Assembly: GCF_900100875.1 (NCBI RefSeq)
Contig: NZ_FNKQ01000001.1
Span: 682,001-746,000, forward strand
Direction: 5' to 3'
Origin: Halopelagius longus
Lineage (GTDB): Archaea > Halobacteriota > Halobacteria > Halobacteriales > Haloferacaceae
Length of the DNA: 64,000 nt
Part shown: piece after piece, positions 54,692 to 63,228 of the stretch
How the letters are laid out: the number at the start of each line of letters is the position of its first letter
How positions within the stretch are numbered: the first letter of the stretch is position 1
The notes under the pieces: generated by a model
Database searches by the model: none
Seen by the model: the letters and a program-made list of their open reading frames with translations, nothing else
What the model was told of the DNA's origin: nothing
Translations under genes and position numbers: made by a program

Positions 54692-56267
54692 CGCGCTTCT
54701 CCTCGACTTCCTCGTTCGGCGGACTGTCGGAGTCGATTACCGTGACGCGGACGACGTACGGCCCGGCGGTTCGTTTCTCGTCGAAGTTCGCGTTGTGGGT
54801 GGCACTCGACACGCCGCCGTACTCCCGCGAGGTGGAGTCGAGGACCGCCCCCGTTCCGTCCACGAGTTCGACGGTGACTCGGCGGATGTCGTCGTCCCCG
54901 TCTGCGTCCTCGGCGGTGACCTGTGCGCTGGCCCGGACGTGGGCGGGGTTGCTGTTGTCGTTGACGTTGAATCGGGTGATGGTAATCGCCGACGTGTCGC
55001 CGTCGTCTCCTCCGCCGGTTCCGCCGCCGTCGCCCCCGCCGCCCGCCGACTGCACTCGCACGTCGTACTGGACGTTCTCCGGTCGACTCCCGTCGAACGC
55101 CCCGCCAGAAACGTCGTGTTCCGGAACGGACGTGTCCCCGTACGTCACGTTCACCGACTCCTCGCCCGTCGTGTTCGGCGCGTAGCGGTACCTGAACCGG
55201 CCGTCCTCTACGGCGACGCCGTCGGGGATGTTCGTCCGGGTGGCACCGGCGTCGACGACGGCCGGAACCGGGTTGTTGTACTTGTCGCGGACCTCCACCT
55301 CGAACGGGTACGACCGGTTGACGAACGGCGACTCGACGTCCCGGACGCTGGTGGCGTACGCCGGTTCGGTCCCCTCGACGTCGGTGCCGACGCCGACGCG
55401 CGACAGTTTCAGTTGATACGTCGCGTTCCGCTCGAAGACGATTTCGACGGTGTCGGGCCTCGGCCCGGCGTTCACCGCGTGGACGTACCGCCGGTTGGAC
55501 TCGTCGCCCGCGCCGTCGAACTGCCCGGCGTCGCGGAGGAGTCGCTCCCACGTGTCGTCGCCGAGGCGGGTGGGGACGACGACGGAGACGTTCTCCGCTT
55601 CGCTCTCGGCGGACACCGAGACGGTGCGCGTCGAGACGCTCACCGGACGCGGGTTCACCGAGAGCGTCCCGGTACCGCCGCGCGAGAGGTTCCCCGAGAG
55701 CGCGACCAAGGAGATGCGCCGCCCCGAGACGACGGACTGGTCCGTCAGGGCGACGTTCCCGGAGTCGAACCGGTTGTACACGAGGCCGTTCTCGTACGTC
55801 GTCTCGGGGGCCTCCCCGTACTGCGCGTACTGCGGCCGGTACGTCAACGCCCGCGTCGTGTAGTTGCGGTCGGACCCGTCCCAGAAGTCTCTGGTCTCTT
55901 CGAAGTCGCTCGGAGTCGTCGCGGCGTCGTCGGCGACGGCGTGTCTGACGGTCAGATTTCCGAGCGACGACGTAGAGAGGGTTCCGCCCGGCGGCCCGGG
56001 GTTGACGAACACCGCGCGCGCGGGGTACCGCGCCCCGAGTTCGACCGAGACGGGAGTCGAACCGTCGGTGGCGGCGGTCCGGAGGACGGCGTTCCGAACC
56101 TCCTGCATGTCGCCTTGGACGCGTTCGTTGTGGCGGAACTCCACCTGCCTGTTCTCGTCCGGGACGACGGCCGCCTGATACATCGACATCGACACGACGA
56201 CGAACCCCAGCAGTAGCACCGCCCCTATCTGGACGGTGACCGCTCTCTCGTCGTCCCGGAAACGCAT
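54684..56267 (-). CDS. large pilin-like surface protein, unknown function
   Basis: 527 residues. The N-terminus is short basic/acidic (MRFRDDERAVTVQIGAVLLLG) followed by one helix, like a pilin with the signal DERAVTVQIG. The remaining 490 residues are extracellular beta-strands rich in Asn-x-Thr, including a Gly-Asp-Gly-rich linker (GGGDGGGTGGGDDGD near 410) and a C-terminal Ig-like domain. First gene of a two-gene unit with the smaller pilin. Resembles haloarchaeal DUF7289-type proteins, tentatively. Confidence 0.68.
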   Translation of the reverse strand: MRFRDDERAVTVQIGAVLLLGFVVVSMSMYQAAVVPDENRQVEFRHNERVQGDMQEVRNAVLRTAATDGSTPVSVELGARYPARAVFVNPGPPGGTLSTSSLGNLTVRHAVADDAATTPSDFEETRDFWDGSDRNYTTRALTYRPQYAQYGEAPETTYENGLVYNRFDSGNVALTDQSVVSGRRISLVALSGNLSRGGTGTLSVNPRPVSVSTRTVSVSAESEAENVSVVVPTRLGDDTWERLLRDAGQFDGAGDESNRRYVHAVNAGPRPDTVEIVFERNATYQLKLSRVGVGTDVEGTEPAYATSVRDVESPFVNRSYPFEVEVRDKYNNPVPAVVDAGATRTNIPDGVAVEDGRFRYRYAPNTTGEESVNVTYGDTSVPEHDVSGGAFDGSRPENVQYDVRVQSAGGGGDGGGTGGGDDGDTSAITITRFNVNDNSNPAHVRASAQVTAEDADGDDDIRRVTVELVDGTGAVLDSTSREYGGVSSATHNANFDEKRTAGPYVVRVTVIDSDSPPNEEVEEKRVG

Positions 56268-56345
56268 ACGTCGGATTGCGTGACAGTCAGGTAAAAGCGT
56301 GCCGCCCGCGGGCAGAGGAGACGCATCGCCCCCGCCGAACGCCCG

Positions 56346-56945
56346 CTACTCCTCGTCCTCTTCGACGACTTCCGGGTCGCTGAGCGCGCTCTGAAGGCTG
56401 TCGAGCCCGTTGACCCACTCGGAGACGAGGCCGTACTCGAGTTCGTCCACGATGGCCATGTCGAGTTCGTCGCCCTCGATGATTCGCGTGCCCGCCTGCA
56501 CGAGGTAGCCCAGCGCGGCGTCTAAGTCCTCCTCCTCCTCGGCCGCGGCGGCCGCCTCGACGTACTCCGAGAGCGGTGCCTCCTCGGCGGGGCCGGCGGC
56601 GATGTACTCCTCGGCGGCGTAGAAGACGCAGACGAGGCTGGTCTGGACGCCGTCGATGAGCATCAGCTTGTCCTGCCGTTCCTCGTCGTCCTCGATTTCG
56701 AAGTCGGGCTCCTGCAGAACGATGTCGCGGACGCGTTCGAGCTCTTCGAGTGCGGTGTCCTCGTCGAGTTCGCCCTCCTCGTAGGCGGAGACGATCTTCG
56801 CGACGGCGATAGCCGCGTCGTCTTGGAGATTCAAGAGTAACCGCGCAGAGTCCTCGTTTTCGGGGTCGAGCGTCTCTTCCTCGACTCGAGTGAGCCAGTT
56901 CTGCCAGCGTTCTCTCGTGTAGTAGGTCTCCTCTGCCTCGGTCAT
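56346..56945 (-). CDS. DUF2150-family protein
   Basis: 199 residues from ATG 56945. Very acidic, mostly helical, with the DUF2150 opening YTRERWQNWLTRVEEETLDPE and helical repeats (NLQDDAAIAVAKIVSAYEEG, ALGYLVQAGTRIIEGDEL). Conserved across euryarchaea; role unknown. The 9 residues upstream in the same frame lack a supported start. Confidence 0.83.
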   Translation of the reverse strand: MTEAEETYYTRERWQNWLTRVEEETLDPENEDSARLLLNLQDDAAIAVAKIVSAYEEGELDEDTALEELERVRDIVLQEPDFEIEDDEERQDKLMLIDGVQTSLVCVFYAAEEYIAAGPAEEAPLSEYVEAAAAAEEEEDLDAALGYLVQAGTRIIEGDELDMAIVDELEYGLVSEWVNGLDSLQSALSDPEVVEEDEE

Positions 56946-56991
56946 GTATCCACCATCCCTTCCGGGACTCAAAGGCCTTTCCTATGCACGC

Positions 56992-57840
56992 TCACCGCGA
57001 GAGTGTTTCCCGAGTGTCAACCCCGTACACGCGCCGCGGCGTTTCGACGTGTGCGTTCTCGACGGCGGCCTCGAAGCCCTCCTCCAGCATCCACCGGACG
57101 CGGCGCGGGACGGTCTTCGGCCCCATCACCGCGCCCGGCCGGTCCGGGTCGTCCACGAAGTCCGTCTCCATCAGGAACGGTGCGCCCTCCTCGGCGGCGG
57201 TCCGCAGGCGGTCCTTCTCGCTCATCACGCTGGGCGTCGGCCCCGCGAGCGTTCCACCGGCGTAGTGTTTCACCACGTTCTCGGGGTCCATCCCCCGTTC
57301 TTCGGCCCACTCCGCGACGTCGGTCAGGTCGTCGGTCGCTTCGGTGTGCAACTGCACGGCGCAGTCCAGTTCCGCGCCGAGCGACAGCGCGTGTTTCAGC
57401 ACGTCGTTGGAGGCGTCCCACACCGCGTCGGACACCTCGTAGTGCGGGCGGCCGGACTTCAGCGCCAGTGCCTCGCCCCCTCGGACGTACTCGGCGGCCG
57501 CATCCAACCCCGCGCACATCAGGTCGCGCGCCTCCGCGGGCGAAAACCCTCGCTCGTCGGTGAGGCGCGTAATCAGCCCGGGGTGGACGCCGAGGACGGG
57601 CCACGCGCGCCCGGGGAGTTCGGCGTCCGCGTCGGCGACCGTCGAGAGCGTCTCCTCGAAGACGGCGCGGAAATCCTCGCCTTCGTCCGCCTCGACGCCG
57701 AGGTGCCACGACGGTTTGTTGACGACGAGGAGGTGCGTCCCGCCGAGGCGGCGGAAGTCGCGGACGGCGTCTATCCCGCGTCCGTTCGCCGGGTCGAGGT
57801 GCAGGTGGTTGTCGAGCACCGGCGTCCCGAGGTCTTCCAT
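56992..57840 (-). CDS. TatD-family metal-dependent hydrolase
   Basis: 282 residues, TIM-barrel amidohydrolase of the TatD kind. Metal motif LDNHLHLDPANGRG near 9 and a later His/Asp set are visible (VQLHTEATDDL near 176, HYAGG near 208, METDFVDDP near 240). TatD enzymes act as DNases or nucleic-acid-cleaving hydrolases in the cytosol. Despite the name it is unrelated to Tat export. Confidence 0.85.
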   Translation of the reverse strand: MEDLGTPVLDNHLHLDPANGRGIDAVRDFRRLGGTHLLVVNKPSWHLGVEADEGEDFRAVFEETLSTVADADAELPGRAWPVLGVHPGLITRLTDERGFSPAEARDLMCAGLDAAAEYVRGGEALALKSGRPHYEVSDAVWDASNDVLKHALSLGAELDCAVQLHTEATDDLTDVAEWAEERGMDPENVVKHYAGGTLAGPTPSVMSEKDRLRTAAEEGAPFLMETDFVDDPDRPGAVMGPKTVPRRVRWMLEEGFEAAVENAHVETPRRVYGVDTRETLSR

Positions 57841-57910
57841 GTGCGGGTCGTCGGCCGCCGGCGCAAAAGACCGTACGCTTTCCGACCGCGCGAGCGCCGC
57901 CGTCGCCCGG

Positions 57911-58486
57911 TTACGACTCGTCGCCGCCGTCGCCGTCGTCGTTCCTGTCGTACCCGACGAGGCGCGGACCGTCGTCCTCGGGTTCCTCGCCCGCGTCCGG
58001 CACGTCCCCGCCGAGGGTGATGCTGTCGGACGCCGCGTTCCGGAGGGCGTCGGAGCGACCGTACTCGCCGGGAGATATCGCCAGCGTCCGCAGGCCGTAG
58101 GCGTTCGCCGTCTCTATCGCGGGCTTGAAGTCTGTGTCCCGGGAGGCGATGGCGACCACGTCGGCGCGACCCTCGACTGCGAACCGCGTCATGTCCACCG
58201 CGAGGCGAACGTCCACGTCGCCGCTGGTGACGACGACTTCGAAGCCGCGGGCCTCAGCGGCCTGAATCAGCCCCGGCGTCGCGTGTTCGTCCAGATACAG
58301 TCGCCGCGCCGTCGGGCGACCGACCGTCGCCGCCGCCTCCCGAACGTCGTCTAAGTCCACGTCGAACTCGTCGCGCAACACGTTGGGGCCGTCGACGAAC
58401 AGGGCGACGCGCGGTCTATCGTCCGCCTCGCTTGTCGCCCCGCCCGCGGCGTCGTCGTCCGCGAAAAAGGGGGTGAACGCGTCCAT
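57911..58486 (-). CDS. NYN-domain (LabA/DUF88-like) putative RNase
   Basis: 191 residues from ATG 58486 (MDAFTPFFADDD). The NYN/PIN-like fold has an acidic triad: VALFVDGPNVLRDEF near 26, DVDVRLAVDMTRF near 92, and IASRDTDFKPAIE near 112. This type binds or cleaves RNA. The C-terminal 45 residues are an acidic tail. Transcribed toward TatD; lies 86 bases downstream of the EF-1alpha gene. Confidence 0.85.
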   Translation of the reverse strand: MDAFTPFFADDDAAGGATSEADDRPRVALFVDGPNVLRDEFDVDLDDVREAAATVGRPTARRLYLDEHATPGLIQAAEARGFEVVVTSGDVDVRLAVDMTRFAVEGRADVVAIASRDTDFKPAIETANAYGLRTLAISPGEYGRSDALRNAASDSITLGGDVPDAGEEPEDDGPRLVGYDRNDDGDGGDES

Positions 58487-58572
58487 ACCCACTTTCTCCC
58501 GGTGGCGAACAAATGCTCCCCGGTTCGCGTCCGCTCTCGGCTCCGCGACGCGTCGAAAAAGTGGGGGTTCGC

Positions 58573-59838
58573 TTACCGCTCGTTCACGGAGAGGACTTTC
58601 CCCGCCGCGATGGTCTGTCCCATGTCGCGGATGGCGAAGGAGCCGAGTTCCGCTATCTCCGAGGAGGGTTCGACGACCAGCGGTTTCTGCGGGCGGAGCG
58701 TCACCACCGCGGCGTCGCCCGCCTTGACGAAGTCGGGGTTCTCCTCGGCGACTTCGCCGGATTTGGGGTCGAGTTTCTTGTCGAGCGATTCGAAGGTGCA
58801 GGCCACCTGCGCGGTGTGCGCGTGGATGACCGGCGTGTACCCGGCCGTGATGACCGAGGGGTGCTGCATGACGACGATTTGGGCTTGGAACGTCTCGGCT
58901 ACCGTCGGCGGTTCCTCCGCCGGGCCGGCCACGTCGCCGCGCCGGATGTCGTTCTTCCCGATGCCGCGCACGTTGAAGCCGACGTTGTCGCCGGGGCCGG
59001 CCTCCTCGACTTCCTCGTGGTGCATCTCCACCGTCTTCACCTCGCCGGAGACGTCCGAGGGTTGAAACGAGACGCTGTCGCCCGTCCGGAGCATCCCCGT
59101 CTCGACGCGTCCGACGGGAACCGTCCCGATGCCGGAGATGGTGTAGACGTCCTGAATCGGCAGTCGAAGCGGCGCGTCCGTCGGCGGCGACGGTTCCGGG
59201 AGGCCGTTCAGCGATTCGAGGATGGTCGGCCCGTCGAACCACGAGGTGTTCTCGGACTTCTCGGCGACGTTGTCGCCCTCGAACGCCGAGATGGGGATGA
59301 AACTCGCGTCGTCGGTGCCGAAGCGAACCTGTTCGAGGAGCGTCCGAACCTCCTCTTTGACCTCCTCGTACGCGTCTTCGCTGTAGTCGACGACGTCCAT
59401 CTTGTTGACGGCGACGATGAGCGTCTCGATGCCCAGCGTCCGGGCGAGGAAGACGTGTTCGCGCGTCTGCGGCGCGACGCCGTCGTCGGCGGCGACGACG
59501 AGGACGGCGTGGTCCGCCTGCGACGCGCCCGTGATCATGTTCTTCACGAAGTCGCGGTGGCCGGGCGTGTCCACGATGGTGAAGTAGTACTTCTCCGTGT
59601 CGAACCGCTGGTGGGCGATGTCGATGGTGACGCCGCGTTCTCGCTCTTCGGCGAGGTTGTCCATCACGTACGCGAACTCGAAACCCGACTTACCCTTCGA
59701 CTCCGCCTCGTCGCGGTACTGCTCGATGATGTGTTCAGGGACGCTCCCCGTCTCGAACAGGAGTCGGCCCACGAGCGTGGACTTCCCGTGGTCGACGTGT
59801 CCGATGATGGCGAGGTTCTGGTGCGGTTTGTCGCTCAT
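58573..59838 (-). CDS. tef1a: translation elongation factor EF-1alpha
   Basis: 421 residues, carries aminoacyl-tRNA to the ribosome as a GTP complex. G1 GHVDHGKS near 13, G2 ERGVTID near 64, G3 VDTPGHRDF near 87, G4 [10 protein letters not shown] near 143, G5 PISAFEG near 182; domains 2 and 3 are complete ([33 protein letters not shown]). It stands alone, not beside the usual rpsL-rpsG-fusA or rpsJ genes, and has small departures from the familiar haloarchaeal sequence (DTPGH where DCPGH is common). It could be the only copy or a paralogue. Confidence 0.9.
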   Translation of the reverse strand: MSDKPHQNLAIIGHVDHGKSTLVGRLLFETGSVPEHIIEQYRDEAESKGKSGFEFAYVMDNLAEERERGVTIDIAHQRFDTEKYYFTIVDTPGHRDFVKNMITGASQADHAVLVVAADDGVAPQTREHVFLARTLGIETLIVAVNKMDVVDYSEDAYEEVKEEVRTLLEQVRFGTDDASFIPISAFEGDNVAEKSENTSWFDGPTILESLNGLPEPSPPTDAPLRLPIQDVYTISGIGTVPVGRVETGMLRTGDSVSFQPSDVSGEVKTVEMHHEEVEEAGPGDNVGFNVRGIGKNDIRRGDVAGPAEEPPTVAETFQAQIVVMQHPSVITAGYTPVIHAHTAQVACTFESLDKKLDPKSGEVAEENPDFVKAGDAAVVTLRPQKPLVVEPSSEIAELGSFAIRDMGQTIAAGKVLSVNER

Positions 59839-59935
59839 AGTGGGAGGGCCGGGTGTGGCCTTAGGACGAAGTACGTCGTCACTGGAGAAAACGGTTTCTC
59901 GGGGAGAGCGGCCGGGGCGACTACGGTCCGGCGTT

Positions 59936-60043
59936 TCAGAACGATTCGGAGCGCATCGTGCGCTCCATCTCGGCGAACGTCGCCGTGCGGCGGACTTGCG
60001 AGTCGGTTCGCTCCGCTTCCTCGGAGGTACTTACTACAATCAT
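59936..60043 (-). CDS. 35-residue leaderless small protein ahead of EF-1alpha
   Basis: ATG 60043 to TGA 59936, too short for standard calling. It encodes [16 protein letters not shown] and then [20 protein letters not shown] strong TATA box at 60066-60074 is centred about 27 bases before the ATG, the hallmark of a leaderless haloarchaeal mRNA. The EF-1alpha gene follows after 97 bases and has no better promoter of its own, so the small gene seems to be first on its transcript. Function unknown. Confidence 0.55.
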   Translation of the reverse strand: MIVVSTSEEAERTDSQVRRTATFAEMERTMRSESF

Positions 60044-60065
60044 ACGTACTAATCCGGCTTCGACG

Positions 60066-60074
60066 ATAATAAAT
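60066..60074 (-). promoter_or_regulatory. TATA box upstream of the small gene and EF-1alpha
   Basis: Minus-strand ATTTATTAT is the strongest TATA match in this interval. It would start transcription at about 60043, exactly the small gene's ATG, and probably also serves the EF-1alpha gene. Confidence 0.55.
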
Positions 60075-60144
60075 CTACTCGCGACGACCGTGGCGCGTAT
60101 CGGAACGATTCGACTCCTCGCTAAAAACGGTTACTGCGGGGTCG

Positions 60145-61491
60145 TTACGTCTCGGCGCGGGGGAAGTTACGAATCGTCTCCTCCCGGAAGGCGTCCTCGT
60201 CGAACTCGTAGTCGCCGTCGAAGAAGTCCATCAACTGCTTCGTGTCGCGCATGGCGTTTTTCACGCAGGTGGACGCGCCCGGCGAGGGCGTGATGTTGAA
60301 GATGATATCGTCGCCGGTAATCTTGGCTTCGCCCATATCGAGCGTCTTGGCCTTCGTATCGACTATCTGCGGTCGGACGCCGCCGTACCCCTTCGCTCGC
60401 TCGATGTCGTCCAGTTCGATGCTCGGAACCACCTTCTGGACGTGCGGCAGGAACGCCCGCGGCCCCACCTCGGGGAGGTCGTACAGGAGGTTTCTGACGA
60501 CGTACGGGAACAGCACCCGGTCCGAGAGGATGTTGGCGTAACTCAGGAACGAGTCGAGGCTCAGACCGAACACGTCGAGGAAGTCGCCCACGGTGGAGAA
60601 CCGGCCCCGTTCGAGCGTCGGCACCACCTTCGCCGTCGGCCCGAACCGGGTGACGTTGGCGTCGTGGACGTCGGCGTCGCCGTGGACCGCCGCGAACGGC
60701 AGTTTCTTCATCTGGAGCGTGTACACCTTGCCGTTCAGGTACTCGCCCTCCGCGAGGAAGAAGCTCCCAGCGACCGGGAGCAGGGACTTGTGCTCGCCGT
60801 AGCCCATCCGCTTTGCTATCTGGAGGCTGTGTGACCCCGCCGCGACGACGGTGACGTCGGCCTCGAAGTCTCGCGCGTCGGTTTCGACGGTGAACCCCTC
60901 GCGGTTCTTCTCGATGTTCTGGACCTCCGTTCCGGTGAAGACGTCGACGCCGTCTTCCTCCGCGGCGTTCTCCACGAACGACCTCGCCGTCTTCCCGTAG
61001 TCGACGACGTACCCGTCGGGCGTCTGCAGGGCGAGCATCTCCGTGTTCGGGTCCCGGCCCTCGACGACTTTCGGCTCTATTTCGGCGATCTCCTCCCTGC
61101 CGATGGCGCTGAGTTTCGGGAACAGGTCGCCGAACCCCTCGTCGTCGTATCTCCGCCGGAGTTTCGGCACCTCGTCGTCGCCGACGGCGAGCACCATCTT
61201 GCTCCGCTTGCTGTGCATCTCGCGGTCGGGGTCTTCGTTCTCCAGATACCCCGCCAGCATCTCCGCGCCTTCCTTGACCTCCTCGGCCTTCCGTAAGGTG
61301 TAGTTCGTCTCGATGTCCCCGAAGTGCAGCGTTTGGGAGTTGTTCGTGTTGTGCGAGTTTATCGCCGCTATCTCGTCTTCCTTCTCGAGTAGCGCGACTC
61401 GCTCGATATCGGTGAACTTCGAGACCGTATAGAGCAACGACGCTCCGCTTATTCCTCCGCCGACGATAACGAGGTCGTATTCGTCTATCAT
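60145..61491 (-). CDS. mqo: FAD-dependent oxidoreductase, malate:quinone oxidoreductase-like
   Basis: 448 residues. FAD dinucleotide motif VIVGGGISGASLLY near 9. SHNTNNSQTLHFGDIETNY near 46-64 and the C-terminal GVRPQIVDTKAKTLDMG near 384 match the Mqo family, which oxidises malate to oxaloacetate and passes electrons to quinone at the membrane. The family also contains L-2-hydroxyglutarate oxidases, so the substrate could differ. ATG start at 61491. It shares the pattern of a peripheral membrane enzyme. Confidence 0.78.
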   Translation of the reverse strand: MIDEYDLVIVGGGISGASLLYTVSKFTDIERVALLEKEDEIAAINSHNTNNSQTLHFGDIETNYTLRKAEEVKEGAEMLAGYLENEDPDREMHSKRSKMVLAVGDDEVPKLRRRYDDEGFGDLFPKLSAIGREEIAEIEPKVVEGRDPNTEMLALQTPDGYVVDYGKTARSFVENAAEEDGVDVFTGTEVQNIEKNREGFTVETDARDFEADVTVVAAGSHSLQIAKRMGYGEHKSLLPVAGSFFLAEGEYLNGKVYTLQMKKLPFAAVHGDADVHDANVTRFGPTAKVVPTLERGRFSTVGDFLDVFGLSLDSFLSYANILSDRVLFPYVVRNLLYDLPEVGPRAFLPHVQKVVPSIELDDIERAKGYGGVRPQIVDTKAKTLDMGEAKITGDDIIFNITPSPGASTCVKNAMRDTKQLMDFFDGDYEFDEDAFREETIRNFPRAET

Positions 61492-61618
61492 TATTTGAGC
61501 ACTCTCGCGTCCGACCGCTCTACCCGACCGGTCGGAATTCGACTACTTTTCGGTGCCGATGTTCGACTGCGAGCGTCGCCGCTACCTTCCGGAGATAAAA
61601 ACGGTTGTCGTCCGCGGC

Positions 61619-62302
61619 TTACCGCTTCGCGTCGGAACCGGCCGACGCGGCGGCGTCCGAGGATTCGACCGCGTCGACGGCGTAGCGACGGTTCTGTTCG
61701 TGCCACGCGTCGGCGGGCAGTCGGGTCGGGTCGCGGTAGGCGAGGTCCGTCCCCTCGTGGGAGAGGCGGAGTTCGCCGCCGCGGACGCGGCACCGGTAGA
61801 CGACGTTGACGATGGAGTGGGGGTTGTTCCCCTCCCCCGGCCCGACGGAGTAGACGTCGACGAGTTCGACCGGTTCCACGTCGAGGCCCGTCTCCTCGCG
61901 AACCTCCCGGACGGCGGCCTCCTCCGCGGACTCGTTGGGGTCCACGTACCCGCCGGGGAGCGCCCACCGGCCGTTGTTCGCGCGTTCCATCGCGAGAACG
62001 CGCCCCTCGTCGTCTTCGACCACGGCGACGGCCCCCACTTTCGCCGAGACGTGGCCCAACTCCTCGCGGAGCGATTCGCGGACGGCCGACGGCGGTACGT
62101 CGAGGGCGCGCCCGTAGTAGTCGCTGACGAGTTCGAGGACGCGTTCGTACCGCTGTCGGTCGTACGCGTCCTCCGCCCCGTCGTTGTATTCGAGCCCGTT
62201 CTGGGCGATGACGCGGAGTTCGTCTAACAGTTCGAGGATGGCGATACCCCCCTTCTCGGTTCCGTTCGCCTCGTCCGGTTCTCTGCGGAGTCCCCGTTGC
62301 AC
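61619..62302 (-). CDS. Nudix hydrolase with N-terminal X-linked nucleoside-diphosphate domain
   Basis: 227 residues from GTG 62302; the longer in-frame ATG at 62392 adds a basic extension. The N-terminal LLDELRVIAQNGLEYN and DRQRYERVLELVSDYYG (about 20-60) match the small helical domain found in Nudix enzymes for X-linked nucleoside diphosphates such as ADP-ribose. The Nudix box is GGYVDPNESAEEAAVREVREETGLD near 123. It clears nucleotide derivatives. The exact start is uncertain. Confidence 0.8.
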   Translation of the reverse strand: MQRGLRREPDEANGTEKGGIAILELLDELRVIAQNGLEYNDGAEDAYDRQRYERVLELVSDYYGRALDVPPSAVRESLREELGHVSAKVGAVAVVEDDEGRVLAMERANNGRWALPGGYVDPNESAEEAAVREVREETGLDVEPVELVDVYSVGPGEGNNPHSIVNVVYRCRVRGGELRLSHEGTDLAYRDPTRLPADAWHEQNRRYAVDAVESSDAAASAGSDAKR

Positions 62303-62429
62303 GACCCGTCGTTTCCGACGGACGGATTTAGATTCGTCTGTTCGCGTCGAGGTTCGTATCGAAAGTTGGTCACAGTGTCTCCCCCGTTTCATCGCCGCCT
62401 CGAACCGAGGCGACGGTGCCTTGGGACGG

Positions 62430-62624
62430 TCAGGATTCGTCCGTCCCCTCGTCGGTGTGTTCGACCTGCCAAATCTCGATGTCCCAGTCCGGCATCTCCT
62501 CCGAGGGCGATTGCACCAACCATCCCCCTTCGATATCGACGCCGTTTCGGTGCGCCTCCGCCAATAGGCTCCGCAGTTCGTCCGTGAACCCCCCGGCGGT
62601 CGTCACACCGCTTTCTTCGGTCAT
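62430..62624 (-). CDS. small acidic protein, third gene of HalOD1 cassette
   Basis: 64 residues (MTEESGVTTAGGFTDELRS). One predicted helix (DELRSLLAEAHRNGVDI) then a beta stretch GGWLVQSPSEE and acidic tail. Starts 9 bases after the preceding gene, so likely on the same mRNA. It resembles small haloarchaeal proteins of unknown function. Confidence 0.6.
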   Translation of the reverse strand: MTEESGVTTAGGFTDELRSLLAEAHRNGVDIEGGWLVQSPSEEMPDWDIEIWQVEHTDEGTDES

Positions 62625-62633
62625 GGGTTTCGG

Positions 62634-62825
62634 TTACCGGTCGACGGATACGGTGTGAGTAGACTGTATCCACGCCCTGTCGTTCTCCGGGTCCGTTATC
62701 ATGGCGATGGTCCCGGAGCCGCTCTTGTATTCTGTGTACGTTTCTCGCACTATCTGCTCGGTTGATTGGTTCTCGTTGTTCACGACGTTTGCACTCCCCG
62801 CGTTGTTCTCGCTCGTACCGCTCAC
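62634..62825 (-). CDS. small Ser/Asn-rich protein, second gene of HalOD1 cassette
   Basis: 63 residues from GTG 62825 (MSGTSENNAGSANVV), which overlaps the TGA of the HalOD1 gene as GTGA. It is rich in Asn, Ser and Thr, with YTEYKSGSGTIAMITDPEND near the end. No family known. The overlap argues for translational coupling. A start further upstream would sit inside the HalOD1 gene. Confidence 0.6.
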   Translation of the reverse strand: MSGTSENNAGSANVVNNENQSTEQIVRETYTEYKSGSGTIAMITDPENDRAWIQSTHTVSVDR

Positions 62826-63121
62826 TGCTGCTCCGAGACGTGGATACGACCGTAACTCCACACCGTCACTTCGAGACCCGCCATCTCGAAAGTCACTCTG
62901 ACGTCTCCCTGTCGCGGCTGCCCGCCGCTCGGCGCTTGGAGGAGACTCGAGAGGGCGTCCGGATCGACGACGGAGTACAGCGGTTCGATTTCGACCGGGT
63001 CCGTGCCGACCACGTCCGAAACTGCATCGACGATACCGACGATTACCGATTCAGGCTCCTCAGCGTCGAATTCCACCATCGCATACCCGTCTGACTCATT
63101 GACGGCTAATCCGTTACCCAT
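62822..63121 (-). CDS. HalOD1 (haloarchaeal output domain 1) protein
   Basis: 99 residues, a single HalOD1 domain: a helix SVIVGIVDAVSDVVGTDPVEIEPLYSVVDPD near 28-56 and the strand end GDVRVTFEMAGLEVTVWSYGRIHV. HalOD1 is usually the output part of haloarchaeal signalling proteins; here it stands alone. First gene of a three-gene cassette with a strong TATA (63171-63182, minus-strand TATAAATACG). Confidence 0.8.
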   Translation of the reverse strand: MGNGLAVNESDGYAMVEFDAEEPESVIVGIVDAVSDVVGTDPVEIEPLYSVVDPDALSSLLQAPSGGQPRQGDVRVTFEMAGLEVTVWSYGRIHVSEQQ

Positions 63122-63170
63122 GTTACTGTAGAAGTAGTGAAGGCGGTTGAGAGATTGCGTTCATCACCTG

Positions 63171-63182
63171 CGTATTTATATA
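63171..63182 (-). promoter_or_regulatory. strong TATA box of the HalOD1 cassette
   Basis: Minus-strand CTATATAAATACG is close to the ideal archaeal TATA. Transcription should start near 63147, giving a leader of about 25 bases before the HalOD1 ATG at 63121. Confidence 0.6.
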
Positions 63183-63228
63183 GTGCCGCCGCTCTCCGGC
63201 CGCAAAACTAACTCGCGACCGAATTATG

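Noticed and set aside
56992-57840. TatD as part of a Tat export locus with the TatC-like protein
   Set aside because: TatD is a nuclease-type hydrolase unrelated to Tat export and lies 26 kb away.
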